From the NCBI GenBank assembly GCA_902802815.1, contig CADCNQ010000014.1:1-64000 (forward strand): a stretch of DNA of 64,000 nucleotides, written 5' to 3'. Below, piece after piece: positions 19,583 through 30,684 of the stretch. The DNA comes from an uncultured Bacteroidales bacterium (GTDB lineage: Bacteria > Bacteroidota > Bacteroidia > Bacteroidales > Bacteroidaceae). Each line of letters opens with the position of its first letter. The stretch's first letter is position 1. The position numbers were made by a program, and so were the translations under genes. The notes beneath the pieces were generated by a model. It saw nothing but the letters and a program-made list of their open reading frames with translations, did no database searches and was not told where the DNA came from.

Positions 19583-19759
19583 TTAATCGAGCACCTTCAC
19601 CAAATGGTGTACGGCCTGGATGAGACCACGTGTAGAGGCATTGTCCTCCAACTCAACAATCTGGTTGAGCTTCTTCAGTCCCATTGTGTCCAACGTAGCC
19701 TTTTGTCTCTTAGGAGCGTGGATACGGCTCTTCACTTGCTGTACTTTAATCGTTGCCAT
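19583..19759 (-). CDS. rpmD: 50S ribosomal protein L30
   Basis: This 58-residue protein was read directly from the minus strand. It starts M-A-T-I-K-V-Q-Q-V-K-S-R-I and contains R-Q-K-A-T-L-D-T-M-G-L-K-K-L-N, both typical of L30. It lies 22 bases after rpsE and 35 before rplO, the expected slot in the spc region. Confidence 0.95.
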   Translation of the reverse strand: MATIKVQQVKSRIHAPKRQKATLDTMGLKKLNQIVELEDNASTRGLIQAVHHLVKVLD

Positions 19760-19781
19760 AATACTTATTCTCCTTTAAGAT

Positions 19782-20291
19782 TTAACCGTTGAATACTTTG
19801 CTCATGCTCACACCACGCATCTTGGCTATCTGACGAGCGTCACGCATAGAAGTCAAAGCTGCGATTGTTGCCTTCACCAGATTGTGAGGGTTGGAACTAC
19901 CTCTGCTCTTAGCCAGACAGTCCTTCACACCAACACTCTCCAGAACAGCACGCATAGCGCCACCGGCAACCACACCAGTACCAGTGCTGGCAGGCATAAT
20001 GAATACGTCTGCACCACCGAACTTGGCCTTTGCCTCATGAGGCACTGTACCCTTGAGCACAGGTACCTGTACGAGATTCTTCTTTGCGGCCTCAACAGCC
20101 TTGGCAATAGCAGCTGTTACTTCGCCTGCCTTACCAAGACCCCAGCCAATAACGCCATTTTCGTTACCGACAACGACAATAGCTGCGAACGTGAAAGTAC
20201 GACCACCCTTGGTCACCTTGGTAACACGGTTGATGGCTACCAAGCGATCCTTCAATTCTTCGCTGTTGATATTGATATTCTTAATTGCCAT
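19782..20291 (-). CDS. rpsE: 30S ribosomal protein S5
   Basis: S5 helps set decoding accuracy and lines the mRNA entry channel with S3 and S4. The 169-residue protein has the double-stranded RNA-binding-like domain ([14 protein letters not shown]) and the C-terminal domain with [11 protein letters not shown] and [14 protein letters not shown]. It lies six bases after rplR. Confidence 0.97.
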   Translation of the reverse strand: MAIKNININSEELKDRLVAINRVTKVTKGGRTFTFAAIVVVGNENGVIGWGLGKAGEVTAAIAKAVEAAKKNLVQVPVLKGTVPHEAKAKFGGADVFIMPASTGTGVVAGGAMRAVLESVGVKDCLAKSRGSSNPHNLVKATIAALTSMRDARQIAKMRGVSMSKVFNG

Positions 20292-20297
20292 AATTCA

Positions 20298-20639
20298 TCA
20301 GAATTTAAGTCCACCATTACGTGCGGCATCAGCCACTTCCTTCACTCTTCCGTGGTACAGATAACCATTACGATCAAACACCACCGTGGTGATACCCGAC
20401 TCTATGGCTTTCTTGGCAATCAACTCACCAACCTTGGCAGCCTGCTCCTTCTTGGGGCAAGACTCCAGTCCGAGGCTAGAGGCAGAAACCAGTGTAGCAC
20501 CGGACAAATCGTTGATGATTTGCACGTAAATCTGCTTGTTACTGCGGAACACGCTCATACGAGGACGCTCTGCCGTACCAGAAATCTTATTACGAACTCT
20601 GTATTTAATCTTGATTCGTCTTTCCAATTTTGTAGTCAT
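20298..20639 (-). CDS. rplR: 50S ribosomal protein L18
   Basis: L18 binds 5S rRNA with L5. The protein has 113 residues. The Arg/Lys-rich N-terminus ([10 protein letters not shown]) is followed by [16 protein letters not shown], and it ends [13 protein letters not shown]. It lies 20 bases after rplF and six before rpsE. Confidence 0.97.
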   Translation of the reverse strand: MTTKLERRIKIKYRVRNKISGTAERPRMSVFRSNKQIYVQIINDLSGATLVSASSLGLESCPKKEQAAKVGELIAKKAIESGITTVVFDRNGYLYHGRVKEVADAARNGGLKF

Positions 20640-20659
20640 AATCTTACTTCTTTTAACGG

Positions 20660-21229
20660 TTACTTAGCACCAGCTGATTTACCTGACTTCCTGCGAATCT
20701 GCTCACCGACGAACAGAACACCCTTGCCCTTGTAAGGCTCGGGCTTACGGAACGAACGAATCTTGGCACAAACCTGACCCAAAAGCTGCTTGTCGCAACT
20801 CTCGAGAATGATCTGCGGGTTCTGGTTTCTTTCACTTTTGGTCTCAACCTTAATCTCAGCGGGAAGCTGGATGAAGATGCTGTGGGTGTAGCCCAGTGAG
20901 AACTCCACGATGTTGCCCTGATTGCTGACACGGAAACCGACGCCAACCAGTTCGAGCTGCTTCTTATAGCCCTCGCTTACACCTACGACCATATTATTTA
21001 CGAGAGAACGATAGAGACCGTGGAAAGCCTGCTTCTGTTTTACATCAACATCAGCCTGCTCGTCGATCTCGAAAGTAACCTCTTTCTCACTCACATTAAC
21101 CTTGATAGCGGGGTTCACTGCCTGGGTCAGTTCACCTTTCTTACCTTTCACGGTAACGACATTATCAGCATTCACTGTCACGGTAACACCTGCAGGAATG
21201 ATAATGGGCATTTTACCTATTCTAGACAT
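20660..21229 (-). CDS. rplF: 50S ribosomal protein L6
   Basis: L6 sits near the factor-binding region and the peptidyl-transferase base. It has 189 residues in two similar domains. The N-terminal domain begins [12 protein letters not shown]. The C-terminal signature P-E-P-Y-K-G-K-G-V is near residue 157. It lies 18 bases after rpsH. Confidence 0.97.
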   Translation of the reverse strand: MSRIGKMPIIIPAGVTVTVNADNVVTVKGKKGELTQAVNPAIKVNVSEKEVTFEIDEQADVDVKQKQAFHGLYRSLVNNMVVGVSEGYKKQLELVGVGFRVSNQGNIVEFSLGYTHSIFIQLPAEIKVETKSERNQNPQIILESCDKQLLGQVCAKIRSFRKPEPYKGKGVLFVGEQIRRKSGKSAGAK

Positions 21230-21247
21230 CTAGTGTTCCTCCTATCA

Positions 21248-21643
21248 TTAATAAACGTAGCAAAGAACCTCACCTCCGATTTTCTCTTCGGCAGCTTCCT
21301 TGTTAGTCATAACACCCTTAGACGTGGAAATCAATGCGACACCCAGTCCATTAATAACTCTTGGCATATCTTTGTAACCGGTGTACTTACGCATACCGGG
21401 CTTAGATACACGAATCAACTTCTGGATTGCATTCTTACGAGTCTCTGCATCGTACTTCAATGCAATCTTGATGGTACCCTGAGGTCCGTCCTCGACGAAC
21501 TTGTAGTTCAGGATATAACCTTTTTCAAAGAGGATCTTTGTGATCTCCTTTTTCAAATTTGACGCGGGGCATTCTACCACCCTGTGTTTTGCTTGGATGG
21601 CGTTGCGCAGGCGAGTCAAATAATCTGCAATAGGATCTGTCAT
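21248..21643 (-). CDS. rpsH: 30S ribosomal protein S8
   Basis: S8 is a primary 16S rRNA-binding protein and, in E. coli, the repressor of the spc operon. The 131-residue protein starts at 21643 (M-T-D-P-I-A-D-Y-L-T-R-L). A longer in-frame start at 21682 lies in the 76-base spacer and lacks family similarity. The C-terminal S-T-S-K-G-V-M-T-N-K-E-A binding motif is intact. The spacer before it is among the longer ones in this operon. Confidence 0.96.
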   Translation of the reverse strand: MTDPIADYLTRLRNAIQAKHRVVECPASNLKKEITKILFEKGYILNYKFVEDGPQGTIKIALKYDAETRKNAIQKLIRVSKPGMRKYTGYKDMPRVINGLGVALISTSKGVMTNKEAAEEKIGGEVLCYVY

Positions 21644-21719
21644 ATCTTTTTTTTGGTTTAATTGATCGGGACTCCCCGACAATATTAAAAACTCTGTTTC
21701 TTCTGTTGGAACGCTAAAC

Positions 21720-22025
21720 TTACCAACTTGCCTTCTTCACACCGGGGATGAGACCCTGAGAGGCCATCTCGCGGAACTGAATACGGCTGAGGCCGAACAA
21801 ACGGATATAGCCCTTTGGACGTCCCGTAATCTTACAGCGATTGTGCAAACGGATGGGGTTTGCATTACGGGGAATAGCCTGAAGCTTCTGAGCAGCTTCA
21901 TAAGCAGCAGCGGGATCCGAGTTGGGATCGTTTACGATCTTCTTCAGTGCTGCACGCTTTTCAGCATACTGGGCTACCAGTTTGGCACGCTTTACCTCAC
22001 GCGCTTTCATTGATTCTTTTGCCAT
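21720..22025 (-). CDS. rpsN: 30S ribosomal protein S14, zinc-independent long form
   Basis: S14 belongs to the 30S head near S3 and S10. This 101-residue copy is the long form without the C-x-x-C zinc pairs of the short bacterial form. It contains [12 protein letters not shown] and [15 protein letters not shown]. It follows rplE by nine bases. Confidence 0.96.
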   Translation of the reverse strand: MAKESMKAREVKRAKLVAQYAEKRAALKKIVNDPNSDPAAAYEAAQKLQAIPRNANPIRLHNRCKITGRPKGYIRLFGLSRIQFREMASQGLIPGVKKASW

Positions 22026-22034
22026 ACTTATTGC

Positions 22035-22589
22035 TTAGTTTTTAGCGTTCTTAAACGGAAGGCCGAATTCCTTCAACAGTGCATAACCTTCTTCATCGGT
22101 CTTGGCTGTGGTAACGAACGTAATGTTCATACCCAGGATGCGATCGATGGCATCAATGTTGATTTCGGGGAAAATAATCTGCTCCTCAATACCCAAGGTA
22201 TAGTTGCCGCGGCCGTCGAACTTGCTCTGAATACCCTTGAAGTCACGGATACGGGGCAGAGCCACGCGAACCAGCTTCTCCAGGAACTCATACATGCGCT
22301 CACGACGCAATGTTACCATCACACCGATAGGCATCTTCTTACGCAGCTTGAACTGAGCCACGTCCTTCTTACTGACGGTAGCAACTGCCTTCTGACCGGT
22401 AATAGCTGTAATTTCGTTTACTGCTACTTCGATAATCTTCTTGTCTGCAGTGGCCATACCCAAACCCTGATTGATAACAATCTTCTTCAGAACGGGAATC
22501 TGCATGGCAGAAGAGTAACCGAACTGCTTCATCAGAGCAGGAGCGATTCTCTCTTTGTATTCTTGCTTTAGACTTGCTGTATTTGCCAT
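22035..22589 (-). CDS. rplE: 50S ribosomal protein L5
   Basis: L5 binds 5S rRNA and contacts the P-site tRNA through bridge B1b. The protein has 184 residues and shows [23 protein letters not shown] and F-P-E-I-N-I-D in the expected order. It starts three bases after rplX. Confidence 0.97.
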   Translation of the reverse strand: MANTASLKQEYKERIAPALMKQFGYSSAMQIPVLKKIVINQGLGMATADKKIIEVAVNEITAITGQKAVATVSKKDVAQFKLRKKMPIGVMVTLRRERMYEFLEKLVRVALPRIRDFKGIQSKFDGRGNYTLGIEEQIIFPEINIDAIDRILGMNITFVTTAKTDEEGYALLKEFGLPFKNAKN

Positions 22590-22592
22590 AGC

Positions 22593-22910
22593 TTAAATCT
22601 CCTCTCCTGATTTTTTTGCATAACGGACCAACTTGCCCTCTGCATTCAACTTTCTACCAACGCGAGTGGCCTTACCGGTCTTGGGGTCAACGGGATTCAG
22701 ATTGGAAATCTGGATGGGAGCCTCCATCTCCACAATGCCACCCTGAGGGTTCTTGGCACTGGGCTTCTGGCTCTTCTTCACCTTATTGACACCTTCAACC
22801 AAGGCACGCTGCTCCTTGACGAACACCTTCAACACCTTACCGCTCTGGCCTTTTGACTCTCCAGCGTTTACGATAACGGTGTCGCCTTTCTTAATATGTA
22901 ACTTACTCAT
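22593..22910 (-). CDS. rplX: 50S ribosomal protein L24
   Basis: L24 starts 50S assembly and lies at the tunnel exit. The 105-residue protein opens with a KOW motif ([17 protein letters not shown]). It contains [10 protein letters not shown] and [10 protein letters not shown] near the middle. It lies 26 bases after rplN and three before rplE. Confidence 0.97.
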   Translation of the reverse strand: MSKLHIKKGDTVIVNAGESKGQSGKVLKVFVKEQRALVEGVNKVKKSQKPSAKNPQGGIVEMEAPIQISNLNPVDPKTGKATRVGRKLNAEGKLVRYAKKSGEEI

Positions 22911-22936
22911 TGTTCTTTATTTTTCTTTAGGATAGA

Positions 22937-23302
22937 TTAAAGAACCTCAGGTGCCAGAGATACGACCTTCATGTTTGTGGCACGAAGTTCACGGGCAACA
23001 GGACCGAAGATACGACTTCCGCGAAGCTCACCGGCATTGTTCAGGAGAACACATGCGTTGTCATCAAAGCGGATATAAGAGCCGTCGGGACGACGAACCT
23101 CTTTCTTTGTACGTACGATCAGGGCCTTTGATACGGCACCTTTCTTGACATCACTGGTGGGAATTGCGCTCTTCACAGAAACGACAATCACGTCACCAAC
23201 AGAGGCATAGCGACGGCGGGTTCCACCCAACACACGGATGCACAATGCTTCCTTGGCACCGCTGTTGTCTGCTACGACCAATCTAGATTCTGCTTGTATC
23301 AT
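22937..23302 (-). CDS. rplN: 50S ribosomal protein L14
   Basis: L14 forms bridges B5 and B8 with the small subunit. The 121-residue protein starts [16 protein letters not shown] and includes [11 protein letters not shown] and [10 protein letters not shown]. Both are near-invariant in the family. It follows rpsQ by two bases. Confidence 0.98.
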   Translation of the reverse strand: MIQAESRLVVADNSGAKEALCIRVLGGTRRRYASVGDVIVVSVKSAIPTSDVKKGAVSKALIVRTKKEVRRPDGSYIRFDDNACVLLNNAGELRGSRIFGPVARELRATNMKVVSLAPEVL

Positions 23303-23304
23303 TT

Positions 23305-23562
23305 TTACTTAGCTCTTTCAACGATTTCTACTACTCTCCATCTCTTAGTCTTGCTCAAGGGACGAGTCTCCATGATGAGCACGGTGTCGCCTTTGTGGCA
23401 CTCGTTCTTCTCATCGTGAGCATGGTACTTCTTTGTCTTAGCAACGAACTTACCATAGATGGGGTGCTTCTCCTTGAACATGGTAGCAACGACAATGGTC
23501 TTGTCCATTTTATCGCTTACTACTACACCCGTACGGGTTTTTCTCAAATTTCTTGCTTCCAT
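23305..23562 (-). CDS. rpsQ: 30S ribosomal protein S17
   Basis: S17 is a primary 16S rRNA-binding OB-fold protein. It has 85 residues, with [14 protein letters not shown] near the start and [17 protein letters not shown] in the second half. It lies between rpmC (12 bases) and rplN (two bases). Confidence 0.97.
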   Translation of the reverse strand: MEARNLRKTRTGVVVSDKMDKTIVVATMFKEKHPIYGKFVAKTKKYHAHDEKNECHKGDTVLIMETRPLSKTKRWRVVEIVERAK

Positions 23563-23574
23563 ATCTGAAGTACC

Positions 23575-23769
23575 TTATTTATTCAACTCTTTTTGGCGGA
23601 GCACCGTCTTCATGCGAGCGATGTTACGACGAGCAATCTTGATCTGAGAGTTGTTCTCCAAGGGAGCAACGGCATGGTTGAGCTTCAACTGATTGTAACT
23701 TGCAACCTCAGCCTGGATGCGCTCAGTGAGATCCTGAACGGTCATCTCATTAATTTCAACTGTCTTCAT
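23575..23769 (-). CDS. rpmC: 50S ribosomal protein L29
   Basis: L29 is a small two-helix protein at the tunnel exit near L23. It has 64 residues and carries the family motif region I-K-I-A-R-R-N-I-A-R-M-K-T-V-L in the second helix. It starts two bases after rplP. Confidence 0.94.
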   Translation of the reverse strand: MKTVEINEMTVQDLTERIQAEVASYNQLKLNHAVAPLENNSQIKIARRNIARMKTVLRQKELNK

Positions 23770-23771
23770 CT

Positions 23772-24197
23772 TTAAGCGTTCTTATCGTAATCGCGTCTAA
23801 CAATAAACTTAGTGGTCACGGGCAATTTCTGGGCAGCCAGGCGAAGTGCTTCCTTGGCAACCTCATAGCTCACGCCTTCAATCTCGAAAATAATGCGACC
23901 CGGAGTGATGGGGAACACGTAGCCTACGGGATCACCCTTACCTTTACCCATACGCACGTCAGCGGGCTTCTTGGTAATTGGCTTATCGGGGAATATTCTA
24001 ATCCAGCTCTGACCCTCACGCTGCATGTAGCGGGTCATAGCAATACGTGCTGCCTCAATCTGGCGGGCAGTGATCCAGTGTGTATCAAGTGACTTGATGC
24101 CAAAGGATCCGAAAGCCAGCTGGTTGCCGCGCATGGCATTACCCTTGCAACGGCCTTTTTGCGGCCTTCTGTATTTGGTTCTTTTGGGCTGTAACAT
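23772..24197 (-). CDS. rplP: 50S ribosomal protein L16
   Basis: L16 shapes the A-site tRNA-binding region of the 50S subunit. It has 141 residues and starts [11 protein letters not shown]. It contains [13 protein letters not shown] and [11 protein letters not shown], the region modified in some bacteria. It lies 27 bases after rpsC. Confidence 0.98.
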   Translation of the reverse strand: MLQPKRTKYRRPQKGRCKGNAMRGNQLAFGSFGIKSLDTHWITARQIEAARIAMTRYMQREGQSWIRIFPDKPITKKPADVRMGKGKGDPVGYVFPITPGRIIFEIEGVSYEVAKEALRLAAQKLPVTTKFIVRRDYDKNA

Positions 24198-24224
24198 GAC
24201 TTTATTATTCTTTCAGATTAGTGT

Positions 24225-24962
24225 TTAACGATTTCCAGCCTTCTTACGACGGAAGTTTCTGCGATCACCACCCTCGCGGTTGAAACCGCCACGGGAGTTG
24301 TCCTTCTGCTGCTGGAAGTTAGGAGTCAAATCCTTCTTGCCATAAATTTCGCCACGGCAAATCCACACCTTGATACCCAGAAGACCTACCTTTGTCAATG
24401 CCTCAGCCTGACAGAAGTCGATATCTGCGCGAAGTGTATGCAGGGGAGTACGACCCTCCTTGAACATTTCGCTGCGTGCGATTTCAGCACCGTTGAGACG
24501 GCCGCTGATCTGCACCTTGATGCCTTCTGCACCGGCACGCATCGTGTTGGCAATAGCCATCTTGATAGCACGACGATATGCAATCTTGCCTTCTACCTGA
24601 CGGGCAATGTTGTTACCAACGATGTTGGCATCCAACTCAGGACGCTTCACCTCAAAGATATTGATTTGAATCTCCTTGTCCGTAACCTTCTTCAGCTCCT
24701 CTTTGAGCTTATCCACATTTTCACCGCCACGGCCAATAATCAGACCTGGACGAGCGGAGCAGACGGTGATGGTCACCATCTTCAAAGTGCGCTCGATGAC
24801 AATGCGACTGATGCTGGCATCACCCAAACGAGCCATCAAATACTTGCGGATCTTAGAGTCCTCAAGGATGGTGTCGCCATAGTTATTGCCACCAAACCAG
24901 TTGGAGTCCCAACCGCGGACGATACCCAGACGGTTGCTTATCGGATTAACTTTCTGTCCCAT
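24225..24962 (-). CDS. rpsC: 30S ribosomal protein S3
   Basis: S3 forms the mRNA entry ring and has helicase-like activity with S4. This 245-residue protein has a KH domain ([14 protein letters not shown] near residue 80) and a C-terminal domain. A Gly/Arg/Asn-rich basic tail (about residues 220-245) extends past the usual end. It starts five bases after rplV. Confidence 0.97.
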   Translation of the reverse strand: MGQKVNPISNRLGIVRGWDSNWFGGNNYGDTILEDSKIRKYLMARLGDASISRIVIERTLKMVTITVCSARPGLIIGRGGENVDKLKEELKKVTDKEIQINIFEVKRPELDANIVGNNIARQVEGKIAYRRAIKMAIANTMRAGAEGIKVQISGRLNGAEIARSEMFKEGRTPLHTLRADIDFCQAEALTKVGLLGIKVWICRGEIYGKKDLTPNFQQQKDNSRGGFNREGGDRRNFRRKKAGNR

Positions 24963-24967
24963 GTCTT

Positions 24968-25363
24968 TTAATCTTTCTTAGTGTCAACGAAGAGGGTGAC
25001 GTGGTTAGAACGCTTACGGATTCTGTAGCCACGACCCTGAGGAGCCGGTCTCATACGCTTGAGGGTAGCACCCTCGTCAACAAAAATCTTGGTGATGAAC
25101 AATTCACCATCTTCAGCCTTACGCTCGTTCTTCTGTTCCCAGTTTGCAATAGCGCTACGCAGAACTTTCTCTACATCAGCACTGGCAGCCTTGGCACAGA
25201 ACTTCAGCGTGCCGAGAGCACGATTCACCTCCATGCCGCGAACCAAGTCCACAACGTATCGCATCTTGCGGGGAGAAGAGGGCACATTCTGAGCCTTCGC
25301 GAAGCTCATAGCCTTACGAGCCTCTTTTCTTGCATCAGCTGCTAATTTCTTTCTTTTTCCCAT
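24968..25363 (-). CDS. rplV: 50S ribosomal protein L22
   Basis: L22 lines the nascent-peptide tunnel through a beta hairpin. The 131-residue protein has an N-terminal Lys/Ala-rich stretch, then [17 protein letters not shown]. The hairpin [14 protein letters not shown] is the region where macrolide-resistance mutations arise; no deletion or insertion is seen there. Confidence 0.97.
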   Translation of the reverse strand: MGKRKKLAADARKEARKAMSFAKAQNVPSSPRKMRYVVDLVRGMEVNRALGTLKFCAKAASADVEKVLRSAIANWEQKNERKAEDGELFITKIFVDEGATLKRMRPAPQGRGYRIRKRSNHVTLFVDTKKD

Positions 25364-25401
25364 TATCTTATTTTTCTTATTTTAAGTTTGGAATGCCCAT
25401 C

Positions 25402-25671
25402 TTACTTCTTCTTCTGACCGGCATGACCACCAAACTTACGTGTGGGAGCGAACTCTCCCAACTTGTGGCCTACCATATTCTCAGTTACGTAGACGGGAAT
25501 AAACTTGTTGCCGTTGTGAACTCCTATTGTATGTCCCACAAAATCGGGAGAAATCATAGAAGCACGAGACCAAGTCTTGACTACGGTCTTCTTGCCACTC
25601 TCATTCATGGCCAGAATCTTCTTCTCAAGACTCACCTCAATATACGGACCTTTCTTCAATGAACGACTCAT
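25402..25671 (-). CDS. rpsS: 30S ribosomal protein S19
   Basis: S19 forms the 30S head with S13 and contacts the A-site tRNA. This 89-residue copy starts [11 protein letters not shown] and includes [16 protein letters not shown] and [11 protein letters not shown]. It lies 28 bases after rplB. Confidence 0.98.
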   Translation of the reverse strand: MSRSLKKGPYIEVSLEKKILAMNESGKKTVVKTWSRASMISPDFVGHTIGVHNGNKFIPVYVTENMVGHKLGEFAPTRKFGGHAGQKKK

Positions 25672-25699
25672 ATTATGTATTTGTCTTTAAAGTCTGTTA

Positions 25700-26527
25700 T
25701 TACTTCTTGTTAGCTCTCTCAATAATGTACTTGTTGGACTGCTTCTTCGGAGCGCGAGTCTTGAGACCCTTAGCGTACAAGCCCTTGCGTGAACGCGGGT
25801 GACCACCGCTCTGACGACCTTCACCACCACCCATGGGATGATCATGAGGATTCATCACGACGCCACGGTTGTGAGGACGACGGCCCAACCAGCGGGTGCG
25901 ACCGGCCTTACCACTGCTCTCAAGAGCGTGATCGCTGTTACCTACGCTACCAACAGTAGCCTTGCAGGCAGAAAGAATCTGACGTGTCTCTCCAGAAGGC
26001 AACTTGATGACGCAGTAGCGACCTTCGCGGCTGGTGAGCTGAGCGAAGTTGCCGGCGCTGCGCACAAGCAGAGCACCCTGACCGGGACGCAACTCAATGT
26101 TGTGAATCACTGTACCTACAGGGATATTCTGCAGAGGAAGAGCGTTACCTACCTCGGGAGCTGCTTCAGCACCACTCATAAGAGTGCTGCCTACCTTCAG
26201 ACCGTTGGGAGCGATGATATAACGCTTCTCACCGTCAGCATAATAAAGCAGAGCGATACGAGCTGAACGATTGGGATCGTACTCAATGCTCTTAACGACT
26301 GCTGGAACACCATCCTTCTCACGCTTGAAATCAATGAAGCGGAACTTCTGCTTGTGACCACCGCCAATGTAGCGCATGGTCATCTTGCCCGTAGCATTAC
26401 GGCCACCAGTAGAACGCTTGCCGCAAACGAGAGACTTCTCAGGTACCGATGCAGTAATCTCTTCGAAGGTACCTATAATCTTGTGTCTTTGGCCCGGAGT
26501 TGTGGGCTTAAATTTACGTACTGCCAT
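25700..26527 (-). CDS. rplB: 50S ribosomal protein L2
   Basis: L2 is needed for subunit joining and the peptidyl-transferase centre. The protein has 275 residues. The RNA-binding domain is followed by [16 protein letters not shown] and G-G-G-E-G-R, which contain the conserved histidine near the catalytic site. It lies six bases after rplW. Confidence 0.98.
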   Translation of the reverse strand: MAVRKFKPTTPGQRHKIIGTFEEITASVPEKSLVCGKRSTGGRNATGKMTMRYIGGGHKQKFRFIDFKREKDGVPAVVKSIEYDPNRSARIALLYYADGEKRYIIAPNGLKVGSTLMSGAEAAPEVGNALPLQNIPVGTVIHNIELRPGQGALLVRSAGNFAQLTSREGRYCVIKLPSGETRQILSACKATVGSVGNSDHALESSGKAGRTRWLGRRPHNRGVVMNPHDHPMGGGEGRQSGGHPRSRKGLYAKGLKTRAPKKQSNKYIIERANKK

Positions 26528-26533
26528 TCTCTA

Positions 26534-26824
26534 TTAAATATTGCTATAGAAATCAATTACATCGCCTTCCTTCAGCGTCACAATAGCCTTCTTGAAAGCG
26601 TTGGTGCGACCCTTGATAAGGCCGGAGCGAGTGTAGCGGCTCTTGTTCTTACCGGCATAGCGGCAAGTGTTGATATCCGTTACCGTCACGCCATACTTCT
26701 GCTCGATCTCCTTCTTCAGTTCGATCTTGCCAGCCTCAGGACGCACGATGAAGCCGAACTTGTTCTGCTTCTCTGTGATAGAGGTCATCTTCTCAGTGAC
26801 CAGAGGTTTGATGATATTTGACAT
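26534..26824 (-). CDS. rplW: 50S ribosomal protein L23
   Basis: L23 at the tunnel exit is the docking site for trigger factor and SRP. The 96-residue protein starts M-S-N-I-I-K-P-L-V-T-E-K-M. It has the family pattern E-I-E-Q-K-Y-G-V-T-V-T-D-I-N-T. It lies 17 bases after rplD. Confidence 0.96.
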   Translation of the reverse strand: MSNIIKPLVTEKMTSITEKQNKFGFIVRPEAGKIELKKEIEQKYGVTVTDINTCRYAGKNKSRYTRSGLIKGRTNAFKKAIVTLKEGDVIDFYSNI

Positions 26825-26841
26825 AACTTTTCAGCTCCTTT

Positions 26842-27471
26842 TTACTTGGTTAAGTTACCCTCAATCACCGCAAGCGCGCTCTCTGCAATGACCACCACCT
26901 CTGCGTCCATCACCTTGTAGGTATTGAGTGCAGAAGCAGCCATCACAGCAGTACGCTGCAGGTTACGGGCCGACAAATATACGGCTTTATCCGCACCTGG
27001 GGTGACGAAGAGAACCTTCTTGTCGCTGACTTTAAGATTATTTAACACTTCAATCATGCTCTTTGTCTTGGGAGCCTCGAAAGTGAAGTCCTCAACAACG
27101 ATAATTGCATTCTCCTTAGCCTTGTAGGAAAGGGCGCTCTTGCGAGCCAATTGACGCTGCTTCAGATTCAGCTTGAAACCGTAGTCACGGGGCTTGGGAC
27201 CGAAGACTCTGGCACCACCTACCAGCACGGGGCTGTTGATGTCACCGCGACGTGCACCGCCACCACCTTTCTGGCGACCGAGCTTACGTGTTGAGCCACT
27301 GATTTCGCTTCTCTCTTTAGACTTTGCCGTACCCTGACGCTGATTGGCCATGATGAGCTTCACGTCGAGATAGATGGCGTGGTCGTTGGGTTCGATGGCA
27401 TAGATAGCATCGTTGAGAACAGCCTTCTTGGCGGTCTCCTTACCCTGAATATTCAGTACACTAACTTCCAT
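26842..27471 (-). CDS. rplD: 50S ribosomal protein L4
   Basis: L4 lines the tunnel opposite L22; in E. coli it also represses the S10 operon. The 209-residue protein has the loop [15 protein letters not shown], which reaches the tunnel. G-P-K-P-R-D-Y is also intact. It starts one base after rplC. Confidence 0.97.
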   Translation of the reverse strand: MEVSVLNIQGKETAKKAVLNDAIYAIEPNDHAIYLDVKLIMANQRQGTAKSKERSEISGSTRKLGRQKGGGGARRGDINSPVLVGGARVFGPKPRDYGFKLNLKQRQLARKSALSYKAKENAIIVVEDFTFEAPKTKSMIEVLNNLKVSDKKVLFVTPGADKAVYLSARNLQRTAVMAASALNTYKVMDAEVVVIAESALAVIEGNLTK

Positions 27472-27472
27472 C

Positions 27473-28090
27473 TTACTTGATTACGCTAACGATTGAACCT
27501 TTGTAACCGGGAACACTACCCTTGATAAGAAGCAGGTTGTGCTCGGGAATTACCTTTAATACTTGCAGGTTGTGTGTGGTCACACGCTGTGCGCCCATCT
27601 GGCCGCCCATACGCATACCCTTGAACACCTTCGCGGGATACGAGCAGGCACCGATAGAACCCGGCTTTCTCTGACGGTCGTCCTGACCATGAGTGATCTG
27701 ACCTACGCCACCGAAACCGTGACGCTTCACAACACCCTGGAAACCGCGACCCTTGCTCGTGGCGATAACATCCACGAACGCCGTGTCGGCAAACATCTCT
27801 ACAGTGAGTTCCTGACCCAAAGTCAGCTCACCTTCAAAACCTGTGAACTCGGCCAAGTGTCTCTTGGCGGTGGTTCCTGCCTTCTTGAAGTGACCCATCA
27901 TAGGAGCAGAAGTGTTCTTCTCCTTAGCCTCTTCAAAACCAAGCTGAACAGCCTCGTAACCGTCTTTTTCAACGTTCTTCAGCTGAGTAACCACGCAAGG
28001 ACCCAATTCGATAACAGTGCACGGCACATTCTTGCCGTCGGCACTGAAAACGGAAGTCATTCCGATTTTCTTTCCTAATAATCCTGGCAT
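27473..28090 (-). CDS. rplC: 50S ribosomal protein L3
   Basis: L3 begins 50S assembly and reaches toward the peptidyl-transferase centre. The 205-residue protein shows K-K-I-G-M-T-S-V-F near the start, [14 protein letters not shown], and [15 protein letters not shown]. It lies 65 bases after rpsJ, one of the wider gaps of the block. Confidence 0.97.
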   Translation of the reverse strand: MPGLLGKKIGMTSVFSADGKNVPCTVIELGPCVVTQLKNVEKDGYEAVQLGFEEAKEKNTSAPMMGHFKKAGTTAKRHLAEFTGFEGELTLGQELTVEMFADTAFVDVIATSKGRGFQGVVKRHGFGGVGQITHGQDDRQRKPGSIGACSYPAKVFKGMRMGGQMGAQRVTTHNLQVLKVIPEHNLLLIKGSVPGYKGSIVSVIK

Positions 28091-28155
28091 TTCAGTTTGA
28101 ATTTATTGTTATTATACTATTTTTTTTAAACTTACCTTTCACATCAGAAAGGGCA

Positions 28156-28470
28156 TCACACCTTGATCTCAACCTCAACGCCGCTGGGCAACTGAAGCTT
28201 CATGAGGGCGTCAACGGTCTTTTCGTTGCTGTTGAAGATGTCAATCAGACGCTTGTAGGCGCTGAGCTGGAACTGCTCACGGCTCTTCTTGTTGACGAAA
28301 GTGGAACGGTTCACAGTGAAGATACGCTTGTGTGTGGGCAAGGGAATAGGACCGCTCACAATAGCACCCGTGATCTTCACGGTCTTCACGATCTGCTCTG
28401 CAGACTTGTCGACGAGCATGTGATCGTAGCTCTTCAACTTGATACGAATCTTTGGCTGATTCTGACTCAT
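28156..28470 (-). CDS. rpsJ: 30S ribosomal protein S10
   Basis: S10 is part of the 30S head and, as NusE, of antitermination complexes with NusB. It has 104 residues, with [17 protein letters not shown] and Q-L-P-S-G-V-E-V in order. It opens the S10 section, 72 bases after fusA. No separate promoter with a TAnnTTTG box was recognised in that gap. Confidence 0.97.
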   Translation of the reverse strand: MSQNQPKIRIKLKSYDHMLVDKSAEQIVKTVKITGAIVSGPIPLPTHKRIFTVNRSTFVNKKSREQFQLSAYKRLIDIFNSNEKTVDALMKLQLPSGVEVEIKV

Positions 28471-28542
28471 AATTTTCTTCTTTTTACTGTTTTTACTGTT
28501 TCTTTTTATCTTCTCAATCCGTAAGAGTCATTTGCTACGGAT

Positions 28543-30660
28543 TTACACGAGGTCTACTCTACCCTTCATTTCCTCGAGTACGCTCTTGGCGATACTGCTG
28601 GAAACGGGAGCGTGATGATCATACGTCATGCTGCTGGTGGCACGGCCGGAGGTGATAGTACGCAGAGCGGTAACATAACCGAACATCTCTGCCAGAGGCA
28701 CCATAGCCTTCACCAGACGGGCACCGGTACGGGTGGTATCCATACCCTCTACCTGACCGCGACGCTTGTTCAAGTCACCGATGACGTCACCCATGTTCTC
28801 CTCGGGAGTAACAACCTCGAGACGCATGATGGGCTCCATCAGTACGGGCTTAGCCTTTGCGCAGCAAGCCTTGTATGCCAGCTGGGCTGCAATTTCGAAC
28901 GAAAGCTGGTCGGAGTCAACGGGGTGGAACGAACCGTCAACGAGCTCTACCTTCAGGCTGTCGAGAGGGAAGCCGCCGAGCACACCATTCTTCATGGCTG
29001 CCTCGAAGCCCTTCTGCACACTGGGGATGAACTCCTTGGGAATGTTACCGCCGGTGACGCTGTTGATAAACTGGAGAGGAGTATCCTTATAGTCTTCGTC
29101 GCGGGGACCTACGTTGACGATGATGTCAGCGAACTTACCACGACCACCTGACTGCTTCTTGTAAACCTCACGGTGGTTAACGGTCTGAGTGATAGCCTCC
29201 TTATAGTTAACCTGGGGCTTACCCTGGTTGCACTCTACCTTGAACTCGCGCTTCAGACGGTCGATGATGATATCCAGGTGAAGCTCACCCATACCGGAAA
29301 TCACAGTCTGACCGCTCTGTTCGTCGGTGCGAACCGTGAAGGTGGGATCCTCTTCAGCCAGCTTGGCAAGACCGTTGGAGAGCTTGTCGAGGTCCTTCTG
29401 GGTCTTGGGCTCTACGGCGATACCGATAACGGGATCGGGGAAGTCCATAGACTCCAGTGTGATGGGTGCATCCTCGTCGGCGAGGGTATCACCTGTGTGG
29501 ATATCCTTGAAACCAACACCTGCACCTATATCGCCAGCACCGATTTCCTCTACGGGGTTCTGGTGATTGGAGTGCATCTGGAAGAGGCGGCTTACGCGCT
29601 CCTTCTTACCGCTGCGTACATTGTAGATATAAGAACCGGCAGCAATCTTACCGCTGTATACGCGGAAGAATGTCAGACGGCCTACATACGGGTCGGTGGC
29701 AATCTTGAATGCCAATGCGCTCGTCTTCTCGTCCTCGCTGGGCTTACGCACCTCCTTCTCGCCAGTCTCGGGATTTGTGCCCTCGATGTCGGGGGTATCC
29801 AGAGGAGAGGGAAGGAACATACATACGTAGTCGAGCAGAGTCTGCACACCCTTGTTCTTGAAGCTGGAGCCGCAAGTCATGGGCACGAGGCTCAGGTTCA
29901 GCGTACCCTTACGGATAGCAGCGATGAGCTCATCCTCCGTGATGCTGTCGGGATCCTCGAAGAACTTCTCCATGAGAGCCTCGTCCTGCTCGGCAGCCTG
30001 CTCCAGGAGCTTGGCACGCCACTCGTCACACTCAGCCTTGAGGTCAGCGGGAATCTCCTCCACGTCGTACTCTGCACCCATCGTCTCGTCGTGCCACAGA
30101 ATGGCCTTCATCTTGATGAGGTCGCAGATACCCTTGAAGTTCTCCTCTGCACCGATGGGCACAGCGACTACTGCGGGGTTGGCACCCAGGATGTCCTTCA
30201 TCTGGCGCACCACCTCAAAGAAGTCGGCACCAGAGCGGTCCATCTTGTTAACATAGCCCATACGGGGCACGTTGTACTTGTCGGCCTGACGCCATACAGT
30301 CTCTGACTGGGGCTCTACGCCACCTACGGCACAATATGTTGCCACAGCGCCGTCCAGCACACGCAGAGAGCGCTCCACCTCAGCGGTGAAGTCCACATGT
30401 CCCGGGGTGTCGATCAGGTTGAACTTGTACTTGTTACCGTTCCAGTTCCAGTAAGCTGTGGTAGCAGCAGAGGTGATGGTGATACCACGCTCCTGCTCCT
30501 GCTCCATCCAGTCCATCGTGGCTGCACCTTCGTGCACCTCACCGATCTTGTGGGTCTTACCGGTATAGAAAAGAATACGCTCCGACGTTGTTGTCTTACC
30601 GGCATCGATGTGAGCCATGATACCGAAGTTGCGCGTCAAATGAAGATCTTGTTTTGCCAT
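28543..30660 (-). CDS. fusA: Elongation factor G
   Basis: EF-G is the GTPase that moves tRNAs and mRNA through the ribosome. It has 705 residues, the normal length. The P-loop [10 protein letters not shown], the switch [10 protein letters not shown] and N-K-M-D are intact, followed by domains II to V. It lies between rpsG (24 bases) and rpsJ (72 bases). No change suggesting fusidic-acid resistance was sought residue by residue. Confidence 0.98.
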   Translation of the reverse strand: MAKQDLHLTRNFGIMAHIDAGKTTTSERILFYTGKTHKIGEVHEGAATMDWMEQEQERGITITSAATTAYWNWNGNKYKFNLIDTPGHVDFTAEVERSLRVLDGAVATYCAVGGVEPQSETVWRQADKYNVPRMGYVNKMDRSGADFFEVVRQMKDILGANPAVVAVPIGAEENFKGICDLIKMKAILWHDETMGAEYDVEEIPADLKAECDEWRAKLLEQAAEQDEALMEKFFEDPDSITEDELIAAIRKGTLNLSLVPMTCGSSFKNKGVQTLLDYVCMFLPSPLDTPDIEGTNPETGEKEVRKPSEDEKTSALAFKIATDPYVGRLTFFRVYSGKIAAGSYIYNVRSGKKERVSRLFQMHSNHQNPVEEIGAGDIGAGVGFKDIHTGDTLADEDAPITLESMDFPDPVIGIAVEPKTQKDLDKLSNGLAKLAEEDPTFTVRTDEQSGQTVISGMGELHLDIIIDRLKREFKVECNQGKPQVNYKEAITQTVNHREVYKKQSGGRGKFADIIVNVGPRDEDYKDTPLQFINSVTGGNIPKEFIPSVQKGFEAAMKNGVLGGFPLDSLKVELVDGSFHPVDSDQLSFEIAAQLAYKACCAKAKPVLMEPIMRLEVVTPEENMGDVIGDLNKRRGQVEGMDTTRTGARLVKAMVPLAEMFGYVTALRTITSGRATSSMTYDHHAPVSSSIAKSVLEEMKGRVDLV

Positions 30661-30684
30661 TTCCTTTTACCTTAATATATATTA

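Noticed and set aside
29173-30306. A 377-codon open frame opposite fusA
   Set aside because: It is the antisense shadow of a highly conserved gene, with low-complexity composition and no recognisable domain. Similar shadows opposite rpoC (43024-44037), the RND pump (11666-12610) and the repeat protein (3794-4726) were rejected for the same reason.
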